Source: a bacterium ADurb.Bin374
Lineage (GTDB): Bacteria > Riflebacteria > Ozemobacteria > Ozemobacterales > Ozemobacteraceae
Direction: 5' to 3'
Assembly (NCBI GenBank): GCA_002068715.1
Contig: MWAR01000505.1
Location: forward strand, 1-5,327
Length of the DNA stretch: 5,327 nt
Under the pieces are notes generated by a model. It did not search any database and had not been told where the DNA came from. It was given only the letters and a program-made list of their open reading frames with translations. The position numbers were made by a program, and so were the translations under genes. Shown here piece after piece: positions 1-3,615 of this stretch. How positions within the stretch are numbered: the first letter of the stretch is position 1; every line of letters begins with the position of its first letter.

Positions 1-294
1 GACATTCGCGCCCGTCGTGGAACGCCGATCATGACCGCCGCTGCCGGTCGCGTCGTCTACGCCGGATGGAAACGCGGATACGGCCTGATGGTCGAGGTCG
101 AACATGGAAGTGGGTTCAGGACCGTCTACGCCCACTGTTCAAAGCTTCAGGTCCGGGTTGGATCAATGATTCAGGCCGGTTCGACCATCGGACTCGTCGG
201 ATCGACGGGGGTTACCACCGGCTCGCACCTTCATTTCGAAATCATGCGCGGATCCATCCTGATTGATCCGCTGAGTTTCTTCCGCAGAGCGTAA
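1..294 (+). CDS. M23-family (LytM-type) metallopeptidase, C-terminal part (5' end outside window)
   Basis: This is the last 97 codons of a zinc endopeptidase-like domain of the peptidase M23 type. Enzymes of this family cut peptide cross-links in peptidoglycan outside the cytoplasmic membrane, and some are inactive activators of amidases. The first visible codon is Asp, followed by a GTPI stretch, which matches the end of the HxGxD...GTP motif; that Asp would be a zinc ligand and its partner His lies outside the window. Visible codons 43-45 are Tyr-Ala-His and codons 76-80 are HLHFE, the HxH motif with a zinc-binding and a catalytic His. The glycine-rich beta segments between them are typical of the fold. 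All visible key residues are present, so an active enzyme is likely, although the missing N-terminal half could change that. The frame is open to base 1, so the ATG at 31 is internal. The gene ends just before a strong terminator and is probably last in its transcript. Confidence 0.9.
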   Translation, partial: DIRARRGTPIMTAAAGRVVYAGWKRGYGLMVEVEHGSGFRTVYAHCSKLQVRVGSMIQAGSTIGLVGSTGVTTGSHLHFEIMRGSILIDPLSFFRRA

Positions 295-339
295 GCATGT
301 GCAAAAGCCGCACGACGTGCGGCTTTTGCAATGCTTTTT
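295..339 (+). terminator. Strong intrinsic terminator after the M23 peptidase gene
   Basis: A perfect 14-bp stem (300-313 with 317-330) closes a 3-nt loop. Four more base pairs (295-298 with 331-334) extend it past a single bulged G at 299. Five T residues follow at 335-339. The hairpin starts at the base right after the TAA stop codon. On the opposite strand no T tract follows, so it should act mainly on forward transcripts. Confidence 0.9.
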
Positions 340-389
340 CGCACGCATCCCCTTCGGCCTTTTCCTGGGAGCGATGTGCTTCTTTGCGT

Positions 390-424
390 AAAAAAAATGA
401 ATGCCGGCGGTTCGCCGACATTCA
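390..424 (-). terminator. Strong intrinsic terminator for the minus-strand small gene
   Basis: Bases 398-409 pair with 413-424 around a 3-nt loop, giving 12 pairs. The one C-A mismatch seen on the plus strand (404/418) becomes a G-U wobble in the minus-strand RNA, so the RNA hairpin is unbroken on that strand. It is followed there by eight U residues (the A run at 390-397). This asymmetry shows that it serves minus-strand transcription, and the only upstream minus-strand reading frame nearby is the 35-codon gene at 457-564. It faces the forward terminator at 295-339 across about 50 bp. Confidence 0.88.
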
Positions 425-456
425 CTTAGAGACGAATGAAAGACAGGACGAGGTTT

Positions 457-564
457 TCAGCGTCCTTTCGGAGGCAGCTTGACCCAGACCTGAAGATTTG
501 TCTTCGGGTCTACTCGGACTAATACGTAATCCTGATAGGTTGCAAGTACGTTGTTCGTATGCAT
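457..564 (-). CDS. Small protein of 35 residues, function unknown
   Basis: I do not recognise this protein. It begins MHTNNVLATY and ends VWVKLPPKGR, with TGA at 457-459. The middle alternates hydrophobic and polar residues (YVLVRV, then LQVWVKL), as expected for a two-stranded beta hairpin around a DPKTN turn. The C-terminus is basic. There is no signal peptide or membrane segment, so it is probably cytoplasmic. Reality as a gene rests on three things seen in the sequence: a Shine-Dalgarno GAGGT six bases before the ATG, protein-like residue patterning, and a dedicated minus-strand terminator about 30 bases past the stop. The reading frame is closed by a TGA eight codons before the ATG, so it is not the tail of a longer intact gene. 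It could instead be part of a regulatory RNA with a short leader-type peptide, or a decayed gene end. No promoter could be assigned with confidence. Confidence 0.6.
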   Translation of the reverse strand: MHTNNVLATYQDYVLVRVDPKTNLQVWVKLPPKGR

Positions 565-570
565 CGCTGT

Positions 571-575
571 ACCTC
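571..575 (-). promoter_or_regulatory. Ribosome binding site of the 35-aa gene
   Basis: On the minus strand the sequence reads GAGGT followed by six bases and ATG. It is a near-consensus Shine-Dalgarno at good spacing and it decides the start of this small gene. It also separates this frame from the overlapping 422-643 minus-strand frame, which lacks such a site. Confidence 0.6.
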
Positions 576-673
576 GCTGATGATATCAACGCAAGATGTA
601 TGCCACGAGCCTGTTCGCACGCAGGCTCAGGTCCTGTTTCCACCGTTCAAGCCATGAAACGCTGATCTGTGCT

Positions 674-707
674 GAAGAAAGCCGCCTTCGGGGCGGTCGC
701 GGCGGCT
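674..707 (-). terminator. Possible weak terminator downstream of the two-membrane-segment gene
   Basis: On the minus strand a GC-rich arm (701-707) can pair with 680-686. The RNA then continues as UUCUUC, an imperfect U tract. It lies about 110 bases past the stop codon of the 821-1414 gene and before the 35-aa gene, so it would separate their transcripts. The long loop and interrupted U tract make this uncertain, and read-through into the small gene is possible. Confidence 0.3.
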
Positions 708-820
708 AAGGATGCAACTGCTCTGAAAATGAGCATCTCCATGTGCCGAAACTGATCAGTATGATAACTCGGCAGGCGGATGCGCGAAAATTCATCAGCC
801 CGGAGAACGGGGCTCATAGC

Positions 821-1414
821 CTATTCCGGCGAGCGGTCCTCGTCCTCTTCGAGCTCATCTTCGTCCGTCAGGAGAGCAAGGGGAAGCACATCCCTGTCTC
901 GCGTCTTGCCGTGAATGATGACGGCGGCGCAGACGCCGATGATTCCCCAGATGAGCCATTTTATACCAAGATCGATATGTCGCTCTTCCTCGATGTAGAT
1001 GAACGGAGACCAGGCTTCTTTGGAGACTCGATACAGCGGTTTTGCCTGATCGAAGACCATGGACGAGACGCCGACGCGCCTCGTCGGATGCGTGCCGCGA
1101 ACCGCGTTGAGAAAAGCTTTTGAGGCTTCCTCGCCGGAAAGCCCGTCCGTGACGGCAAGGTCGAGCCAGTAAGCTGAACGGAGCCCTTCCTCTGCGTGGG
1201 TATCCGCGACGAGGCCGACGAATTCTCGGCTGAGCGACTTTCCGGCGGAAATGAACATCGAAATCGCGATCCCCAGGAGCATCGTCGCGATAAGCTGGAC
1301 TCGGATCCTTCCGGAGCGTGGCGAACGGTGAACCGGCCGCAACGGCAAACCGTCGATCGGGCGGAACGACGGCCGCGTTTCGGCATTCATGAACCTCTGC
1401 ATGCGGGAAATCAT
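821..1414 (-). CDS. Unrecognised membrane protein with two transmembrane segments and an acidic tail
   Basis: I do not recognise this family. With the start at 1414 the protein has 197 residues. An Arg/Pro-rich N-terminus (about residues 14-38) precedes a hydrophobic segment (about 39-57). Next comes a soluble stretch of about 90 residues rich in charged and aromatic positions (58-150). A second hydrophobic segment (about 151-168) follows, then a short tail ending in a run of Asp and Glu (184-193). The positive N-terminus suggests that both ends are cytoplasmic and the middle domain lies outside the membrane. The frame was chosen over overlapping ones because only it gives this membrane pattern. 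The start is uncertain: ATGs at 1414, 1402 and 1390 are all in frame. The one at 1390 has AGAGG three bases before it and lies downstream of a promoter-like element, so a 189-residue product is quite possible. The gene is divergent from the exported-protein gene at 1547, which hints at shared regulation or a shared envelope role. Confidence 0.75.
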   Translation of the reverse strand: MISRMQRFMNAETRPSFRPIDGLPLRPVHRSPRSGRIRVQLIATMLLGIAISMFISAGKSLSREFVGLVADTHAEEGLRSAYWLDLAVTDGLSGEEASKAFLNAVRGTHPTRRVGVSSMVFDQAKPLYRVSKEAWSPFIYIEEERHIDLGIKWLIWGIIGVCAAVIIHGKTRDRDVLPLALLTDEDELEEDEDRSPE

Positions 1415-1418
1415 ACCA
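1410..1418 (-). promoter_or_regulatory. Candidate extended -10 element for the two-membrane-segment gene
   Basis: The minus strand reads TGGTATGAT, a TGN motif directly before a hexamer matching TATAAT at five of six positions. No good -35 box is seen at normal spacing, which is tolerated by extended -10 promoters. It overlaps the first in-frame ATG (1412-1414). If it is used, transcription would begin near 1403 and translation would have to start at the 1390 ATG. Confidence 0.35.
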
Positions 1419-1490
1419 CGCCGTCACGAAGGAAATGAACAAAATCACGGGAAAATCGGGTGAGATAATCTTCCTGATTCGACGTTATTC

Positions 1491-1499
1491 TGGTAGAAT
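1491..1499 (+). promoter_or_regulatory. Candidate extended -10 promoter of the exported-protein gene
   Basis: The plus strand reads TGGTAGAAT, a TGN extension followed by a hexamer matching TATAAT at five of six positions. It lies about 48 bases before the start codon at 1547 and leaves room for a leader of about 40 nt. The -35 region (about 1471-1476, TTCCTG) is weak. The upstream DNA is more AT-rich than the surrounding genes. Confidence 0.5.
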
Positions 1500-1533
1500 G
1501 AGAATGTTAACCCTTCTGAAGAATGACCCGAAC

Positions 1534-1538
1534 GGAGG
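1534..1538 (+). promoter_or_regulatory. Consensus ribosome binding site fixing the start of the exported-protein gene
   Basis: GGAGG lies eight bases before the ATG at 1547. This decides against the in-frame ATG at 1523, which would add eight polar residues ahead of the signal peptide and place the Shine-Dalgarno inside the gene. Confidence 0.85.
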
Positions 1539-1546
1539 AAATCTCA

Positions 1547-2083
1547 ATGAAACGAATCTTCGTCGCTCTCGTTCTTGCCGTCCTGATTGCCGTGCCGTCC
1601 TTTGCCCAGAAATGGAACGGAATCAAGGTGAATCCCACCGACCAGGTGATGGTGAGCCTGATGACGATGGTCCTATCCGACCTCGACATGTGCGGCCGCT
1701 CTCTCACGACAGGCATTGCCGACACGATCACCGCCGTCGGACATCTCAACAACGCCCAGTCGGCTCTCCGGCGCACCCCGCTCGATCCCGCCTACTCGAC
1801 TCTGATCACCGAGATCCATACCCGTATCGGGAAAATCAAGTTCTACGTCGTCATGAACGACGCTCAGGCAGCCGGCATGCGGATCAGCCAGCTCATCGGC
1901 ATCATTCGCGGCGTCCTCGGCGCCGAAACCGGCATGGGTTCGGGATACGGCTACGGAACGGGCTACGGCAATCAGCTCGGCACCACCCAGCCGTCACGGC
2001 CTTCCGAAGTCCCGGTCGGAACGGGTGGCCAGATCAACGCCCCCTCCGGCGTCGGCGGCATCGGACTTCCCACGACCAACTGA
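1547..2083 (+). CDS. Small exported protein with Gly/Tyr-rich C-terminal tail, function unknown
   Basis: I do not recognise this family. The 178-residue product begins with a clear Sec signal peptide: MKR, then a hydrophobic core, then a Ser-Phe-Ala site with likely cleavage after Ala20. This leaves a mature protein of about 158 residues in the periplasm or outside the cell. Cys49 does not sit in a lipobox, so it is not a lipoprotein, and it is the only cysteine. Residues about 30-125 look mainly alpha-helical and end in a hydrophobic helix (about 113-124). Residues 129-141 alternate Gly with Tyr, Ser and Thr. The last 35 residues are rich in Gly, Pro, Thr and Ser, a flexible or adhesive-looking tail. 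Upstream are an extended -10 element and a consensus ribosome binding site; downstream is a long terminator, so it is probably transcribed as a single gene. It is divergent from the membrane-protein gene at 821-1414. A structural or surface role is an inference only. Confidence 0.8.
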   Translation: MKRIFVALVLAVLIAVPSFAQKWNGIKVNPTDQVMVSLMTMVLSDLDMCGRSLTTGIADTITAVGHLNNAQSALRRTPLDPAYSTLITEIHTRIGKIKFYVVMNDAQAAGMRISQLIGIIRGVLGAETGMGSGYGYGTGYGNQLGTTQPSRPSEVPVGTGGQINAPSGVGGIGLPTTN

Positions 2084-2098
2084 TACCCACGTGAATCT

Positions 2099-2142
2099 AC
2101 ACCCCGGGCATTCCGCATGGGAATTCCCGGGGTGTGTCTTTT
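2099..2142 (+). terminator. Long intrinsic terminator between the exported-protein gene and aroK
   Basis: Ten base pairs (2099-2108 with 2126-2135) are followed, after one C-T mismatch, by five more (2110-2114 with 2120-2124) closing a 5-nt loop. TCTTTT follows at 2137-2142. It starts 15 bases past the stop codon at 2083. The ribosome binding site of aroK begins at the next base, so aroK must be expressed by read-through or from a promoter not recognised here. Confidence 0.85.
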
Positions 2143-2146
2143 GGAG
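2143..2146 (+). promoter_or_regulatory. Ribosome binding site fixing the aroK start
   Basis: GGAG lies six bases before the ATG at 2153 and directly after the terminator T tract. It favours this start over the in-frame ATG at 2117, which falls inside the terminator hairpin and has no Shine-Dalgarno. Confidence 0.75.
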
Positions 2147-2152
2147 CATCTC

Positions 2153-2746
2153 ATGACGATACGCCCGGATCTCCCCCTTGTTCTCATCGGCTTCATGGGC
2201 GCTGGAAAGTCGACAATCGGAAAACGACTTGCAGAAGCCCTTCAGAGGCCATTCTACGATATCGACGACGAGGTGGAGGCCTCCACCGGCAGAACCATCG
2301 CGATGATCTTCGACGAAAGCGGGGAAACGGCGTTTCGCGAAATCGAGGGGGCCCTCCTCGCCTCCCTTGCCGCCATCCGCCCGCCGGCCGTGATCGCCTC
2401 GGGGGGCGGAATCGTCCTGAGGAGATCGAACCGCGATCTCCTGCGGGAGAAGGCCGTCACGATCTTCATCGATCCGCCCTTTGATATTATATGGAATCGT
2501 ATAGAACACGAACGTTCCCATCGACCGGTTGCGAACGGGAAGACGCGCGAGGACCTGTCGCACCTACATGCACAGCGCTCGGATCTGTACCGTGATTGCG
2601 CAGCGTTGACGGTCCCCGCCCAAGGGACGCCCGAACAGGTTGCCGAGAACATCCTGTTTCGCCTCGAGTCCCTGAAAAAATGGGCGTTGGCCGGCATCCG
2701 CGGAGATGAGCGCGAGATGCTTGAAATCCGCCGTGGGAAAAGGTAA
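2153..2746 (+). CDS. aroK: Shikimate kinase
   Basis: This cytoplasmic enzyme phosphorylates shikimate to shikimate 3-phosphate with ATP, a step of the chorismate pathway to aromatic amino acids. The 197-residue product has the full family signature. The P-loop GFMGAGKST (13-21) binds ATP. DIDD (36-39) supplies the substrate and magnesium-binding aspartates, and Arg62 in FREIE is a shikimate-binding arginine. GGG (84-86) lies in the shikimate pocket. Arg124 in HRP belongs to the lid over ATP, and Arg142 in RSDLY is the last substrate-binding arginine. The core matches the usual length of about 170 residues; the extra 25 or so at the C-terminus are charged and have no recognised role. aroB, its common neighbour elsewhere, is not in view. 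mazG follows after 35 bp on the same strand and is probably co-transcribed. An AT-rich patch around 2482-2505 stands out from the surrounding composition, but the protein reads through it normally. Confidence 0.96.
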   Translation: MTIRPDLPLVLIGFMGAGKSTIGKRLAEALQRPFYDIDDEVEASTGRTIAMIFDESGETAFREIEGALLASLAAIRPPAVIASGGGIVLRRSNRDLLREKAVTIFIDPPFDIIWNRIEHERSHRPVANGKTREDLSHLHAQRSDLYRDCAALTVPAQGTPEQVAENILFRLESLKKWALAGIRGDEREMLEIRRGKR

Positions 2747-2781
2747 AACATCCAGACTTCAACGAACCGAGGACGGAAAGA

Positions 2782-3615
2782 ATGCCGCGAAACTCATTCC
2801 TTGACGAAGCGCCGGTTCAGTTCCGGCGTCTGCTCGAGATCATGGCCCGGCTCCGGGCCCCCGACGGCTGCTCCTGGGACCGGAAGCAGGACCACACAAG
2901 CCTTCGGAAATACGTTCTCGAAGAGGCGAACGAAGTTGCCGAGGCAATCGACAAGGGAGATCCGCTTCATCTCTGCGAAGAACTTGGCGACCTGGCGATG
3001 ATGATCGCATTTCACGCCCAGGTGGCCGCCGAGGCCGGCACCTTCACGATGACGGAAGTGATGAAGGGGATCTGTGAAAAACTCATCAGCCGACACCCCC
3101 ACGTGTTCGCCACGCCAGACGGTGAGAAGTTGACGCCGGAACAGGTCGTCGATATCTGGGGCAAACTCAAGACGGATGAAAAGGCTCGAAAAGCCCGCAT
3201 TTCATCACGTATGCAGGAAGTCGAGGCATTTGCCTCTCCTCTCAAGGCTGCGTTTCAGATCCAGGCCGAAGCGGCGACGGTCGGGTTCGATTTTCCCGAA
3301 GCGCGCGGCGCCATAGACAAAATCGCAGAAGAAGCGAAGGAGTTGGCCGGCACGCTTACCGAGGAGGATGTCGATGCCGCCGAGGACGAACTCGGCGATC
3401 TGCTCTTTTCGATCGTCAATGCGGCACGACTGCTTGGTGTCGATCCCGAGGAGGCGTTACGGCGGTCGACCGGCAAGTTCGTCCGCAGGTTCGGTCAGGT
3501 CGAGGAAATCGCCGACGCGGCCGGTGGGTTCAAGGGAAAATCGATTTCCGAACTCGACACCTGGTGGAACAGGGTGAAGGAACGCGAAAGTCGGGCCCAA
3601 CGTTCGGAGAAGTGA
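2782..3615 (+). CDS. mazG: Nucleoside triphosphate pyrophosphohydrolase MazG
   Basis: MazG converts nucleoside triphosphates to monophosphates and pyrophosphate in the cytoplasm. In E. coli it removes non-canonical nucleotides and affects (p)ppGpp levels during starvation. The 277-residue product has the complete two-domain form. The N-terminal domain shows PDGCSWDRKQ (27-36), EEANE (47-51), EELGD (66-70) and RHPHVF (104-109). A charged linker follows. The C-terminal domain shows VGFDFP (167-172), EEAKE (183-187) and EDELGD (201-206). The paired EExxE and ExxD motifs are the magnesium-binding sites, and both sets are intact, unlike family members with one degenerate domain. E. coli MazG is about 263 residues. 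The start has GAGGA eight bases upstream. It follows aroK by 35 bp and probably shares its transcript. No mazEF toxin-antitoxin genes are adjacent, so this looks like a housekeeping copy. Its stop codon abuts that of the convergent TPR gene. Confidence 0.95.
   Translation: MPRNSFLDEAPVQFRRLLEIMARLRAPDGCSWDRKQDHTSLRKYVLEEANEVAEAIDKGDPLHLCEELGDLAMMIAFHAQVAAEAGTFTMTEVMKGICEKLISRHPHVFATPDGEKLTPEQVVDIWGKLKTDEKARKARISSRMQEVEAFASPLKAAFQIQAEAATVGFDFPEARGAIDKIAEEAKELAGTLTEEDVDAAEDELGDLLFSIVNAARLLGVDPEEALRRSTGKFVRRFGQVEEIADAAGGFKGKSISELDTWWNRVKERESRAQRSEK

Larger units (their letters stand above)
565..820. other. Intergenic stretch without a convincing gene, rich in hairpins
   Basis: No reading frame here has both protein-like composition and a ribosome binding site. 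Three inverted repeats are visible: 607-613 with 622-628 (7 bp, 8-nt loop), 636-640 with 656-660 (5 bp), and 680-686 with 701-707 (7 bp, with an inner CCGCC/GGCGG alternative). A weaker one, 797-801 with 810-814, lies seven bases past the stop codon of the two-membrane-segment gene. Part of this region must be the leader of the minus-strand 35-aa gene, and part the 3' untranslated region of the 821-1414 gene. I could not match it to a known structured RNA. Confidence 0.5.

Noticed and set aside
297..482. Plus-strand open frame of 61 codons
   Set aside because: It starts inside the forward terminator hairpin, runs through both terminators and lacks a ribosome binding site.
422..643. Minus-strand open frame of 73 codons over the small gene
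   Set aside because: It runs in another frame, has no Shine-Dalgarno, and would run into the arm of the terminator hairpin (398-424); the 457-564 frame has better start and end signals.
743..1123. Plus-strand open frame of 126 codons
   Set aside because: It lies antisense to the membrane-protein gene; that strand gives coherent membrane segments, while this one has no ribosome binding site or recognisable pattern.
855..1448. Minus-strand open frame of 197 codons overlapping the membrane-protein gene
   Set aside because: Its product is Arg/Ser/His-rich throughout, typical of an out-of-frame reading of GC-rich DNA; the 821-1414 frame is the protein-like one.
1435..2094. Plus-strand open frame of 219 codons overlapping the exported-protein gene
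   Set aside because: The Arg/His/Pro-rich product is a frame shadow; the frame starting at 1547 has a signal peptide and a consensus ribosome binding site.
2117..2152. Upstream in-frame ATG for aroK
   Set aside because: It falls inside the terminator hairpin and has no Shine-Dalgarno; the start at 2153 fits family length and has GGAG.
2478..2505. AT-rich patch in aroK as an internal promoter for mazG
   Set aside because: A TATTAT-like hexamer exists, but no matching -35 box or other support is seen, and the patch is ordinary coding sequence of the kinase.
1994..2563. Minus-strand open frame of 189 codons opposite aroK
   Set aside because: It is antisense to an unmistakable shikimate kinase and contains no recognisable motifs.
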